A DNA stretch of 64,000 bases from Girardinichthys multiradiatus (taxonomy: Eukaryota > Chordata > Actinopteri > Cyprinodontiformes > Goodeidae), in the NCBI RefSeq assembly GCF_021462225.1, contig NC_061808.1, positions 19,691,119-19,755,118 on the forward strand, given 5' to 3'. A model generated the notes under the pieces. It saw only the letters and a program-made list of their open reading frames with translations, was not told the DNA's origin and made no database searches. Made by a program: the position numbers and the translations under genes. This document shows, piece by piece, positions 1-11,117 of this stretch; within the stretch, counting starts at the first letter, position 1, and every line of letters starts with the position of its first letter.

Positions 1-2256
1 ATTTGGTGTTTGTCTCCTGATGGACTTGGGTCAGATATAAAAATAATTTTGGATTACATTTTTCTCACTATTTGGAAATTAAATTTGCTGGTTTTAAAGT
101 GAATGTGCCAAGGGTTCAGATTTAAAAAGGGTTAAAATTAACGAGTATAGACTACAATGAGTGTGACAAATACGCAAACCTGACAGATTCAACTACTACG
201 GGACAAGACTAAAGATAAGACATAGCTCCTGGGTTAGCAACCTACACATAATTTACTCTACCACCTCAACGTACTGCTGAACCCACAAATGCATTTTCCT
301 TACCAGGTGGCTCCATTTAAATGGAAATAAACAGGCTTTCAAAAAGCATATGATTTATTGCCAAGAAGCATTGTTACAAGAAAATAAATAAATCAAATTT
401 CATTGGTTTTGTGCAATGTTTAGTTGGTCACGATTTGCTTAAACCCTATGGAGTGGCTGAATGGCAACAAAAAAAAGCAGGCTTCCAAAACTTAAAAGCT
501 GCAATAAAGCCACCACACAGAGAGAGGGGATGAAGAACTGTAGTTACATTCTGCATCAACCACCCTAGCTGCCCTGACAAGTGATAGATGGAGGCAGCAA
601 TTAAAACTGGGTTACTAGTTTAAGCTGCGGAGCCTGGACCTGAGCAGTGGAGATTTCAGTGCCTTTCCCTGCAAACAAAGGCCATCAATCCTCAGAGCTG
701 GCAAAGAGTGAACCAGAATAAAGAGATATCAATAGAAAAAATAAACAGGACAGTAAAAGAAGGCCTGCACCGAGAAGGAGAGGTAGACATTTAGAAGGCT
801 GGTGCTATTAAGCTAAAACATTTTTACTGAAAGTTATGAACAAAGCCAAGGAATGATCCAGCATGCTCAACTGGTTGACATTACTTTCTCACAGTCAATT
901 AAGAACTGTCAGAGTTTTACCTGACCTTTCCAGCCACTCATATAACAGGCTTAACGACAGTAAATCTATTGGCGAACCTTTACTTGGAAACAACCTCAAA
1001 AAAGGGGAGTTAATGCTGGACAAGTCAGTGGAAGCATGCAAAGAGGCGTGGCGGATTACACGTTGCTCTCTAGCGTTGTTTTAACAAATCACTACTGGCA
1101 ACTACGATGACAGTCCATCTCAACTTAAGGAGAATATTTTTTTTTTTACAGCGGCCGCCTCCTACAACTGTGCAAAAACCATAAATATGTCTGTTCAATT
1201 GCCTAAAAATAAACACTGTTGTGTTTAATATGCACTAAGATTTGAAGTTTGCATTTAAAGTATACTAAGAAGTAAACTCTCAAATTTCCAATGTAATCTT
1301 TGAAGCTTCTTGTTACTGGGCAATAGTTGAGGCCTTTCTGAGCAGGGACATGTTAAAGTGGTGTCATATTGCCAATGACGGTTAAATTAAAACGACTGCT
1401 GCCAAATCTGTCAATGCATTGAATGGCTGAATGGCAGTGTAAACATTCCTGTCTGCAATTCCTCCTAATCTGTTCTTTCTTGGTCTAATCACAAAAAAAA
1501 GAACAAAAGTACTTCTCTAAAACTAGAAAAACAAAAATTTAAAATGTTTTGCTGGCTTTAATTTCCTTTGACATCATTAAAACAATGGCGACATAGCAGA
1601 TTGGATCACTTCCTGCATAAGAAGAAATTATTATTTGATGGAACAGTGTAGTCTAAGTTTAACCCCATTCAAAGATGGAAAACCAGACCAATCCTCCATT
1701 TACATTTCCTTGTGAGCATTATCAAACTTCAGTCCTTTGCTTCCTATGTTTTTTCTCCTATGTAAAATAGGCTATTTAAGTACAAATCTCTAATGGTGAA
1801 CAATATAAAAATGTGTTCCTCAATTATCGCTACACACTGCTGGTTAGCATGCTAAACAAAGGCCTCTACACATTTGCCTGGCTTCCAAGAAAGCCAATTT
1901 TTTCTGTTTTGAAATACTTTCAGTTGCGAAAAAACACTTGCAGTCATGGTGACGAAACTTAAAGGAGCATCACTCATTACGATAACAGTGATTTAAACCT
2001 CCAGAGGGCAAGCTATGAGCGGTATGTCCGGAACGCAGCCGACCGCATGCTGGCTACCTGAGCAGACAAGAACGACTACTGAACCAGCTAAGATCAATTC
2101 ATCATATTGGTGTTATTTTATAAATTTACCAGTCGATTAATAAATAATTTTGCTTGAGTCTATTTTTCTAATTGAAAATAACAGTAAACAAAATTATAGA
2201 AAAATAGGGCTTTCCTGTTTTAAATAAAAAGTGATTTCCTCATACTATACATTCCT
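1..2256. other. Probable pinx1 intron/3' side, nothing recognised
   Basis: AT-rich DNA with only short ORFs. I looked on the minus strand for the remaining PINX1 coding sequence (the part after the conserved F-T-K-G of exon 5) and did not find it, so the C-terminal exon or exons probably lie left of the window. No repeat family was recognised here. Confidence 0.5.
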
Positions 2257-3009
2257 TTTAGTCTATGGTTGTATTCACACCAGGAAAGTCCTTTGGTCCG
2301 GACCAAAAGCGAACTGTATTTTTATCATTTGGTGCGGTTTGTTTTCACATTGTACTTTTTGAAAGTGAACTATTACTTGTAAACAAAGCCACGCGGGTGA
2401 CGATCATTGTTCCCACTGGACAGAAATGACGGGGGCGGGACAGAACACAGACCCAGAAATGTAGGAAAACAACTGTAGACGTGCGGCATGCAGCACCTCT
2501 GTTCTGCATAATTGTGCCGTTATTAAAGCTGCAATATTATTATGAGAGTCAAGAGCAGCTCAGTCAACACAGACTTTGAGACGTTCCATCTATAATTTTG
2601 GAACCCCGTCGGAGAATGCGTGCTGAACGCCGACGTTCTCTACGTGTTTTGTCCCACAACAAGCCAGTAGCGTTGCTAAGCAACACACAGCTTATCAGGT
2701 ATGAATACCTTTCAACACACACCTTTGCTACCGGCTAGGTGGCTTTTTATGCCCAAAGAGACGTACGCTTTTTGTAGTTGGTTCGGATCGGGGCCGGTTT
2801 GTATTCAGACCATAAGCGAACCGCACCAGAGTCCGTTTGGAAGCGGACCGAGACCACGTCAAAAAGTGGGTCTCCGTCCGGTTGTTTGGTCCGGACCAGG
2901 GTTCGCTTGAGTGTATTCACACCTGCACAAAAGGTCCGGACCAAGGAGGGAAACGAATTCTGGTCCGTTTAAAGCGGACCAAAAGTGGCAAGTGTGAATA
3001 CACCCTAAA
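2257..3009. mobile_element. Non-autonomous inverted-repeat (MITE-like) DNA element
   Basis: The two ends carry the same inverted terminus: TGTATTCACAC at 2270-2280 and its complement at 2992-3002, each next to a TTTAG or CTAAA flank. The self-complementary decamer GGTCCGGACC occurs at 2295-2304, 2888-2897 and 2933-2942. A third terminus-like copy sits inside at 2912-2922. No transposase-like ORF is present; the small ORFs are readings through the repeats. Family and target-site duplication were not determined. Confidence 0.6.
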
Positions 3010-3679
3010 TACCTTGAAACCAATGTATTATTTTTACTCAAGATTATCTTATCATTAGAATCTCTTACCACCCAATGCCTACATTTCTAATATACTACTG
3101 ATCATCAACCAGGCATTTGGCATTTACTGATAATTCCTGGGAATCAATGTGGATTTGGAATATTATATGTCAACAATCCTTCAAAAAATCTGGGAAAACA
3201 ACCACATTTGAGTCCAATTTATTCTGCGAGTTTCAGTATTTTGGTCACTGAAACCTATGTTATGTTTGGACATCAATGGTTGAAAGCGTTTTGCCAATAT
3301 AATTTTAGTAATCAGAGCCTGTATTCACCCTATCACGGCACCAGACTGGAATGTACTGAGTTCCTGAGAGCGACCACTTCTTTCACAAATGCCTTTATGC
3401 CTAGGTTCTTGATTTTAAACAACAGTGGCCATGGAAGAGGTTAGAACACCTGAAGTCAATGAACTGGACTGGTAAGAAAACTATTATGGCTCTATAGTGC
3501 ATAACAGCCAACCAAATACTGCATCCAAGCCTTCTTTTGTAATTATAAATACTAATATTGAGATGACTGTGTTTCAATATATTGTGCAAATCTACATTAC
3601 CATCATTACTGACTAGGGATAGCATTTTCTTGCTGTAAATTATGATAAACTTCTTCCAAAGTTTGTCTCTCTTTCTATA
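3010..3679. other. Spacer between two transposons, nothing recognised
   Basis: AT-rich sequence, presumably pinx1 intron, between the MITE-like element and Tc1 copy A. No exon-like or repeat feature was recognised. Confidence 0.4.
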
Positions 3680-3878
3680 CAGGTCCTTCTCAAACAATTA
3701 GCATATTGTGATAAATTCATTATTTTCCATAATGTCATGATGAAAATTTAACATTCATATATTTTAGATTCATTGCACACTAACTGAAATATTTCAGGTC
3801 TTTTATTGTCTTAATACGGATGATTTTGGCATACAGCTCATGAAAACCCAAAATTCCTATCTCACAAAATTAGCATAT
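3680..3878 (+). repeat. Left terminal inverted repeat of Tc1 copy A
   Basis: Reads as the reverse complement of 5089-5288 with only a few differences near the outer end. It contains the outer and inner direct-repeat motifs expected to bind transposase. Confidence 0.92.
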
Positions 3879-4006
3879 CATTAAAAGGGTCTCTAAACGA
3901 GCTATGAACCTAATCATCTGAATCAACGAGTTAACTCTAAACACCTGCAAAAGATTCCTGGGGCCTTTAAAACTCCCATCCTGGTTCATCACTCAAAACC
4001 CCAATC

Positions 4007-5011
4007 ATGGGTAAGACTGCCGACCTGACTGCTGTCCAGAAGGCCACTATTGACACCCTCAAGCAAGAGGGTAAGACACAGAAAGAAATTTCTGAACGAA
4101 TAGGCTGTTCCCAGAGTGCTGTATCAAGGCACCTCAGTGGGAAGTCTGTGGGAAGGAAAAAGAGTGGCAGAAAACGCTGCACAACGAGAAGAGGTGACCG
4201 GACCCTGAGGAAGATTGTGGAGAAGGGCCGATTCCAGACCTTGGGGGACCTGCGGAAGCAGTGGACTGAGTCTGGAGTAGAAACATCCAGAGCCACCGTG
4301 CACAGGCGTGTGCAGGAAATGGGCTACAGGTGCCGCATTCCCCAGGTCAAGCCACTTTTGAACCGGAAACAGCGGCAGAAGCGCCTGACCTGGGCTACAG
4401 AGAAGCAGCACTGGACTGTTGCTCAGTGGTCCAAAGTACTTTTTTCGGATGAAAGCAAATTCTGCATGTCATTCGGAAATCAAGGTGCCAGAGTCTGGAG
4501 GAAGACTGGGGAGAAGGAAATGCCAAAATGCCAGAAGTCCAGTGTCAAGTACCCACAGTCAGTGATGGTCTGGGGTGCCGTGTCAGCTGCTGGTGTTGGT
4601 CCACTGTGTTTTATCAAGGGCAGGGTCAATGCAGCTAGCTATCAGGAGATTTTGGAGCACTTCATGCTTCCATCTGCTGAAAAGCTTTATGGAGATGAAG
4701 ATTTCATTTTTCAGCACGACCTGGCACCTGCTCACAGTGCCAAAACCACTGGTAAATGGTTTACTGACCATGGTATCACTGTGCTCAATTGGCCTGCCAA
4801 CTCTCCTGACCTGAACCCCATAGAGAATCTGTGGGATATTGTGAAGAGAACGTTGAGAGACTCAAGACCCAACACTCTGGATGAGCTAAAGGCCGCTATC
4901 GAAGCATCCTGGGCCTCCATAAGACCTCAGCAGTGCCACAGGCTGATTGCCTCCATGCCACGCCGCATTGAAGCAGTCATTTCTGCAAAAGGATTCCTGA
5001 CCAAGTATTGA
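4007..5011 (+). CDS. Tc1-type transposase, 334 aa, apparently intact
   Basis: This is the cut-and-paste transposase of element A, acting in the nucleus on the TIRs and inserting at TA. Residues ~10-45 form a helix-turn-helix (TQKEISERIG, then SQSAVSRHL), followed by a basic stretch rich in R and K (50-62) and a second DNA-binding part to ~110. The catalytic triad is visible: D148 (FSDESK), D238 (FQHDLAPAHS) and E273 (SPDLNPIENLW), with 34 residues between the second D and the E, the DD34E signature of Tc1. The length matches the family norm of about 340 aa and the frame has no stop. The ATG at 4007 is chosen because the MGKT start is shared with copy B. Whether it is active cannot be told from sequence alone. 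Confidence 0.95.
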   Translation: MGKTADLTAVQKATIDTLKQEGKTQKEISERIGCSQSAVSRHLSGKSVGRKKSGRKRCTTRRGDRTLRKIVEKGRFQTLGDLRKQWTESGVETSRATVHRRVQEMGYRCRIPQVKPLLNRKQRQKRLTWATEKQHWTVAQWSKVLFSDESKFCMSFGNQGARVWRKTGEKEMPKCQKSSVKYPQSVMVWGAVSAAGVGPLCFIKGRVNAASYQEILEHFMLPSAEKLYGDEDFIFQHDLAPAHSAKTTGKWFTDHGITVLNWPANSPDLNPIENLWDIVKRTLRDSRPNTLDELKAAIEASWASIRPQQCHRLIASMPRRIEAVISAKGFLTKY

Positions 5012-5088
5012 GTGCATAACTGTACATGATTATTTGAAGGTTGACGTTTTTTGTATTAAAAACACTTTTCTTTTATTGGTCGGATGAA

Positions 5089-5288
5089 ATATGCTAATTT
5101 TGTGAGATAGGAATTTTGGGTTTTCATGAGCTGTATGCCAAAATCATCCGTATTAAGACAATAAAAGACCTGAAATATTTCAGTTAGTGTGCAATGAATC
5201 TAAAATATATGAATGTTAAATTTTCATCATGACATTATGGAAAATCATGAACTTTATCACAATATGCTAATATTTTGAGAAGGACCTG
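5089..5288 (-). repeat. Right terminal inverted repeat of Tc1 copy A
   Basis: Complement of 3680-3878; ends at the TA duplication at 5289-5290. Confidence 0.92.
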
Positions 5289-6862
5289 TATTTGGCTTAA
5301 AATCTAAAATGGAACTGTGAGGCTGGACTCTAACCAAATTTATAATGTCACATCTCAACACAAGGTCTTTCCTGTGTGAACCCCCAGTGCCCACCAACTA
5401 GCACTTTAAACAGTAAGCATTAAAATCTAAACAGTCTCCCTAATTGACTTCGTTATATACAGTAGGTAAATAAAAATCACCAAAACCATCCATTTAGTTA
5501 AAATAAAAATGATTGAGCAATTATATAATATAAACTGTGACAAGGCCAAGTTTTTTAATTAGTTGGATTAGCATTTTCCAATCATCGCAGTTGGCCATGA
5601 ATGCAAATATCCAAAAATGAATAATGACTGGGAACATGCAGAAGCAGAACAATGTATGCATCATGCTGCATGAATGATAATCATAAATATTAGTTACAGC
5701 TGCCATGGATGCACCTGTAGTTGGCAAATAGAAACATGCTCACCCAGGGTGATATGATGATGCAATTCTGTGAGTCAGAAAGAGCTTAACGTGACTAAAA
5801 CTTGGTAATTAGAATATACAGAAAATCATAGCAGAATATAAATAATAAAAGTAAACAACTATGTAGTCATAACTTCATGCTCAAATATGCATCAGGAGTA
5901 GATGTTTTTCTGGCTTGTGCTAAATTAAGAACATAAAAACAAGTTGAGAGAGTCTGGGGGAGAGATAAAGACTAGGTCCTATCAGGCAGGGTCATCTAAT
6001 GGGTCAGAGGAGGTGCTGTTTCTGCAGGGGGGTGGGGGGAGTAAATGTAGATACCAGATGCCCCAAACAGGAAACAGGAAGTTGCTTTTGAATGACGTAA
6101 AATATTAAAAGTTCTTCCAGGTGAAGCAAAAGTTGAGATATTTGTTTTGTCAAGTGTTGTCAAGACCTGTTGAGGCAGATCTGAACTCAATGACACACAA
6201 TTACAGATGTCATACACTTTTAAAGACAATTTTAATGAGTGCTGGCCACAAGTACGTCCAAAGAAAAGAAAGTGAAACCCAGTGTTATATTGTTTTAAAG
6301 ATGGGATAAGATTTCTGTTTTGAATATGAATGCCTCTATTCGAACTGTAAACTCCAAGTCATTATTTATCATGCAAAACCTACTAAGCTCCTACCAAGCA
6401 ATCATGTATTCATGAGACTATGCAGTAAAATATGATGGTTTTCCACTTAAGCCTCCAGTGGTCCTGAACACGTATCGTTTGTATGAGCCTATCAGTGTAC
6501 CGGCCTTGACTAGCAAATCTTAACTTCCTGACGTGTAAAGGGTAATGAAAGGAGTGGGAAGGCCTATAAATAACCTCCCAAAGCACTCACTGGGTCAACT
6601 GACCCAGCAGATACGGACAGGACTCTGATCAGCGTCTGTGGTCTGAGACGACAGCACAAGTTTTAATAAGATGGGCCCTGGCAGAAGACCACGGAAGCAG
6701 CAGTACCAAACACTCACTCTGAATCAGCTACTAGTTTGAAGCCTTGTTTTAAATGTGTAAAAGGACCTAAACCTTTTGAAGTTTGTTCTGCTGACGCAAT
6801 TTGACTTGTTAATCAGTGAGAAAACTGTCAGAGAACACGTCTGGCAAAAAAAATTTACTCAC
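5289..6862. other. pinx1 intron 5 (part), downstream of exon 5
   Basis: Non-coding DNA between Tc1 copy A and the exon 5 donor. Apart from the TATA-linked mini-ORF at 6565-6739, no exon or repeat was recognised. Confidence 0.55.
6565..6739 (+). promoter_or_regulatory. TATA-box-like site and 22-codon ORF
   Basis: On the plus strand, TATAAATA at 6565-6572 is followed about 100 bp later by an ATG at 6671 opening a 22-codon ORF that ends with TGA at 6737-6739. Its peptide is basic at the start (MGPGRRPRKQQ) and polar afterwards. No family was recognised and no clear splice donor follows. It could be the first exon of an unlisted transcript antisense to pinx1, a remnant of a gene, or chance. Confidence 0.25.
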
Positions 6863-6952
6863 CTTTCGTGAATTTTGTGTAATGAACCCTCTTTTTAGAA
6901 GTCTTTGATTTTTCTTCCAGGCTGAAACTTTTCATCTGATCTGGAGGAACCT
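6863..6952 (-). CDS. pinx1: pinx1 coding exon 5
   Basis: Encodes residues 102-132 (VPPDQMKSFSLEEK, then VHYTKFTKG). Acceptor TCTCTAG, donor GTGAGT at 6862-6857; ends in phase 1, so at least one further exon must follow to the left. Confidence 0.92.
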
Positions 6953-9900
6953 CTAGAGATAAGATTTAAAAGCAAAAAGTATGGTCATAACTTCTTATTA
7001 AAATTATTTGTTTTGCATATTGATCTGCTACAAAATACATAAGACAAAAGTTTAGAGGTTATTTTACATTTGTCTGATATCTTGCATAGTGGTAATAATG
7101 TTGAACCATTGTAAGTGAGCATATAAATCCTTATACTTCACAAGATGTTGTATTGTGGCACCCTCTGCTGTTTAAAAGGCGACCGAAAATACAGTTGAAG
7201 CCATACGTTTACAAACACTGTATAAATTACCCTAATGTCCGACATTAAATCAAATTAATTAGGGTCAAAGAAGATTACTATTGCTTTTTTTATTTCTTCA
7301 TATTCAGAGGGTTTACATTAAGATGGCTGTGCCTTTAAATAATTTGCGAAAGCCCAGATGACGATTCAGCCTTGAGTAAACTTTTCAGACCTCTGAATTT
7401 GCCATGAGCATCTGTTTAAACAGATGCACATAAACAAAGGAGATGGGTTCTGTGTCCCAGTTACGACTGTGTTTGGGTGTGAAATATGGGCACTAACTCC
7501 AGAACAACAGCAATAGACCTTGTGTAGGTGATCGCTGAAGCTTGTAAGAGTTTCATTATCCAAAGTGAAGCACATCCTGTACTAACATGGGCTGAAAGGC
7601 CACTCAGCAAGGATGAAGACATTACTCCAAAAGCCACATAAACCAGATTAAAGTTTAGAAATGATCTTGATTTTCTGGGACATGGGTTGTGGTTTGATGA
7701 AACTAAAATTGAAACATGTGGCCATGGTGAGTGAGCATCATTAAATTTAAAGGCAAAAAGGGAGAAGCTTGCAAGCTTGAGAAGACCATCCCAGCTTTGG
7801 AGCATGAGGGTGGCAGCATTATGTTAGGGGATATTCTTCTGCAGGAGGGAGTGGTGGACTTTACAAAACAGATTGCATCATAAGCAAAGAACATTATATA
7901 GAAATGTTGAAGCAACATCTCAAGACATCCCCTGAGAAGTAAAAGCCAGGCATTTAAAAAAATAGAAATGGTTTTGGTAATCCTCACTGACCCATTACAG
8001 GAACGTTTTTGAGAGAGAAGGGGGAAATAAAGGATACTGTGTTTTAGTGGTTTTTTTTTTATATACACTGTACATATTCAGCTTGACTGTATCTACGGAA
8101 CTTTAATCAAAACCCATCTATATAATATAGAGTAAACAGAATGCATATTTTTTATCAGCTGCAAACCACTGCAATGAAAAGCGTAGTAAGCATGCTTCCT
8201 GTACCTACCATTACTTGAGTTTTGACCATGATGGTCGTTCAGCTGAGCCAGAAGCTCATTGAATTCATCCTGGTGAGCAATCCAATTATCCTGCAAAAGT
8301 CACAGATCAATTGATACTCAATGTATATACATGTTGTAGCTGCATACTTCAACAATTTTATACAAACAAATTTGAAAAAAATAATGAAATTGTTCATGTA
8401 TGATTTTAGCTAAGACTTTAAATATTTTGGAAGACAGAGGGAAGCCCTAGAATTAACCGAATTTCACATTTCAAAAACAAATGCTTAGTCCATGTGGGAA
8501 AAACAGCACATTTTGATCCAGAAGTAAATTTCTCTTCATAATGGCACTGACCTCATGAATGGCATTTACTCCGAGTCCATGGTTATTGTTCTTAACTTTT
8601 ACTTTAATGTGGTCTGTGGATCCTTGTTCACTCCTCCCCAGTCCCTGAAAAGGACAACAACAAAAGAGTGAATACCAACATGTGTTACTGTTTGTGCAAA
8701 GTAAATTCTTCTACAGCAACACATTACTTACAATCTAGGCTAAAAATGTGACTTCATCATGGAAAAAGTCATGACTTTGAGATTTACGTACAAAAATTAA
8801 ACAAAAGTGCATTTAGAAAAAAATTCTACTGTTTGTTTAGGTAAAGTAACAACCCATCTAAAACTGATAAAAGTGCTAGGTCGGTTGCTTTATATATTCT
8901 ATATGCTAAAATCTATTGAACAAAACATTCAAAGATATATGAGACAACAGATAACAATTTTAGATTTTTTGTTCAGATATTGACAGATAAAAAGAGCATA
9001 CCCTGTTTCAATTTCAGGGTTTTCTGTATCAGGACAAAACAAAAATAATCTGGTCCTAAAATTATTAAAAAAAACATGTGTATAAAACAAATTTCTTCCA
9101 ATTTCACATTGCCAGTATTAGAAAAAAACAAAACAATGTCAACGCTGAAAAGCTGTTTGTGTAAAAAAAAAAATACATCTAATGCATAAATCTACAGGAT
9201 ATAAAAGGGAAAGTACCAGCCAATCTTCCAGCGAGTCAACATTTCAGCAAATTCCCTTACAAGACTGTAAAACAGTCATAGAACTGCAGAAAACCCAAGA
9301 GCCACATTATATACTCTACAAGCCTCATTTAGCATGGAAACAGTCACACCTAAGTGAACCCCAAGACCACTGGAACAGTGTATTTTTGTGTAAAGTAGAG
9401 ATAATTGGCCATGTATAACATCATATTAAGAAAAACAAGAGAGACCATTTCACCGCAGACACCTCAGCCACATAACTGTCAAACACGGTGATGTAAGGTG
9501 GATAATAAGGACTTGCTTTGCTACCAAAGGACCAGAGTACCTTGCAGTCTCCGAGTCAACCATAAACTAATCTATTTACCAATAGATTAATTTTGAAACC
9601 AGCTGTGATCCTATCTAATAGTCCGAAGGTCTGCAGCATCAAAACTACAACAGAATGGCTGTGCTTGTGTAGGTTCCAGTAATAATTAAAAACATAAACT
9701 TAACATGAAAGCTGAAAGCTAGAAAGCTGCCAATGTAAAGAAAAAAGAAGCAACACTGATGCAGAAAAACAAAAACTGAAAACACAGTGCCAAAATAAAA
9801 CAAAAAAAACTTTAGCTTGGGCAAGGCACTGTCCAGCTTTTAACCCATTGGAAGATTCATCTAAGCTGATTCTGGCAATTTTTTGCATAATCTTTTGAAA

Positions 9901-11117
9901 GAAAGGCTGCTTCAAGACTGACTTTAAACTGATGCAGTGAATAATTGATATTTGCTTAGTATATGTTTATGCCAACTTTGAAAGACTATCACCTGCTTTC
10001 TCCAGAAGAGATGCAGCTACTTTTAGGTTGCTTCACTAAAATAATTTATTTCAAAATAACTTTATTATTTACTGACTAAATCAAATTTATCCTTAAGCGA
10101 TTATCTGATTTGAACACCTTTCGCCTAGAACTCCAAAGCCTGCCTTTTTGGTTCACATTTATAACCTTAAACTCAAATAGGTTTTGGTTAAAAAAAAACA
10201 AGAACCCCTCTCACTTTGCCCTTGGACCAGCCCATTCGCTCCAGCATTTTCTGGCCAAATTTGTTGTCATCATTGCTCCAGGCGCTGTTCCTGGGGTCTA
10301 CAGACCACTTCTGTTTCCTGCGGGCTGAACAGGGAGCAGCGATAAGTTGATTACATAACAGTCCTCCAACAAGAGCTTACATGAAAGATGAGAAAACCCT
10401 GACTCAGATATGTGCATATGTACGGTATAGAGTACACGGGCTACGCACAGTTGTGAGGTATCACATTTCAATGAAGAAAAATCACAGCTGCACTACGTAA
10501 AATGACCTGTGACATTTTAAAACAACACTTAGCACCAACATACAAAAATAGTTGTATTTTGTACTACTGGAGGATGTGCAACCGGGATGTTTTTTCAACG
10601 GTTTTACCAATAATGACAGCTGTTTATAGAAACGGTTTTGGGTCTTAACCCTCTAAGTATGGTTTGATTCGACGTTTATTTTGCAAGGGACCGTATCAAT
10701 AACAGCACTATTGGTTAGATTCAAAGATAAAGCTTAAAGTAAAAGACTGGCGGTGGTTGTCAAAAGGCCGAAAATCAAACCTGACGGGAGAAGTTAAAAA
10801 AGCTGCCCAGAGTGTCACCGTTTAATTTAAAAAAGACAGACACAGGTTCAATAAAGAAAACGGGCTGGTGAAAAGTTGAGTGTCTGTGAGAGGAAGAGTA
10901 CGGGAGCACACGTGTTTAAATCATCGACTGTAAAATGCTAATGCTAACCGTGTTACTTTTCGAAGAAAACTCCTAAAAACTGGGTATTTTCCGATCAACA
11001 ATTTACATAAAAGTAACAATGCTTTTGGAAAAGAGAAATAGCATAAAGGCTATTGTAAAAAGAAAGAAAACATGAAATGTATCTGAAAATATACGCACGC
11101 TCGGCGAGCATAGACAT
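6863..11117 (-). CDS. pinx1: pinx1, PIN2/TERF1-interacting telomerase inhibitor 1 (5' part)
   Basis: Five coding exons were joined: 11117-11099, 10324-10215, 8644-8552, 8290-8209 and 6952-6863. Together they give 131 codons plus one base, phases matching throughout, with GT-AG introns. The protein begins MSMLAEPRRKQKW and continues with SAWSNDD and a G-patch (about residues 29-70: GQKMLERMGWSKGKGLG, then HIKVKVKNN, HGLG), followed by DNWIAHQDEFNELL and SFSLEEKSK, the signature series of PINX1. In vertebrates the family is nucleolar, binds TERF1 and telomerase, and takes part in rRNA maturation through its G-patch. The C-terminal lysine-rich, telomerase-inhibitory part (human protein ~328 aa) is not in the window. 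Two Tc1 elements in opposite orientation flank this block. Confidence 0.95.
7190..8091 (+). mobile_element. Decayed Tc1 relic of Sleeping Beauty/Tdr1 type
   Basis: In pinx1 intron 4. It begins with TACAGTTGAAG and ends with the near-complement TTGACTGTA. Between lie recognisable, mutated pieces of the transposase reading plus-wards, for example GATGAAACTAAAATTGAA near 7697 and GGTGGCAGCATTATG near 7810. Much of the gene is missing and stops are frequent, so it is inactive. The match to the salmonid/zebrafish consensus is from memory. Confidence 0.75.
8209..8290 (-). CDS. pinx1: pinx1 coding exon 4
   Basis: Encodes DNWIAHQDEFNELLAQLN and the following residues to ~101. Acceptor TTTTGCAG, donor GTAGGT; starts in phase 0 and ends in phase 1. 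Confidence 0.95.
8552..8644 (-). CDS. pinx1: pinx1 coding exon 3
   Basis: 31 codons (residues 44-74), second half of the G-patch: GLGRSEQGSTDHIKVKVKNN followed by HGLGVNAIHE. Acceptor TTTCAG, donor GTCAGT, phase 0 on both sides. Confidence 0.95.
9170..9960 (+). mobile_element. Tc1-type transposon relic in pinx1 intron 2
   Basis: Degenerate plus-sense transposase text resembling a second, common fish Tc1 family. The recognisable pieces are around 9290-9315 (AACCCAAGAGCCACAT), 9355-9380 (ACCCCAAGACCACTGGAACA) and 9470-9560 (ATGTAAGGTGG, then CAAAGGACCAG and TTGCAGTCTCCGAGTCAACC). There is no open frame of useful length. Ends are not sharply defined. Confidence 0.6.
10215..10324 (-). CDS. pinx1: pinx1 coding exon 2
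   Basis: Encodes P7 (split) to K43: RRKQKWSVDPRNSAWSNDD and the first half of the G-patch (GQKMLERMGWSKGK). Acceptor CTGTTCAG, donor GTGAGA. Confidence 0.95.
10325..11098. other. pinx1 intron 1, nothing recognised
   Basis: 774 bp of AT-rich intron between the GTGCGT donor and the CAG acceptor. No repeat or conserved-looking element was recognised. Confidence 0.6.
11099..11117 (-). CDS. pinx1: pinx1 coding exon 1 (start codon)
   Basis: 19 coding bases: MSMLAE plus the first base of P7. Start chosen because MSMLAE is the conserved PINX1 N-terminus. The donor GTGCGT is slightly off consensus but keeps the phase. The 5' UTR and promoter should lie just right of 11117. Confidence 0.88.

Larger units (their letters stand above)
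3680..5288 (+). mobile_element. Full-length Tc1-type DNA transposon, copy A
   Basis: The element is 1609 bp. It starts with CAGGTCC and ends with the complement GGACCTG, and both ends are flanked by TA (3678-3679 and 5289-5290), the Tc1/mariner target duplication. The terminal inverted repeats are about 200 bp. They contain two related motifs, one at the outer end and one at the inner end (CTCAAA...TTAGCATAT and CTCACAAAATTAGCATAT), an IR/DR layout like that of Sleeping Beauty-type elements. The single ORF inside is uninterrupted. It is nearly identical to copy B at 15256-16823, so the insertion is probably young. It lies in, or just 3' of, the visible part of pinx1. Confidence 0.95.

Noticed and set aside
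3967..4411. Antisense ORFs inside the Tc1 transposase gene (also 16133-16535 in copy B)
   Set aside because: Mirror readings of the transposase, present in both copies for that reason.
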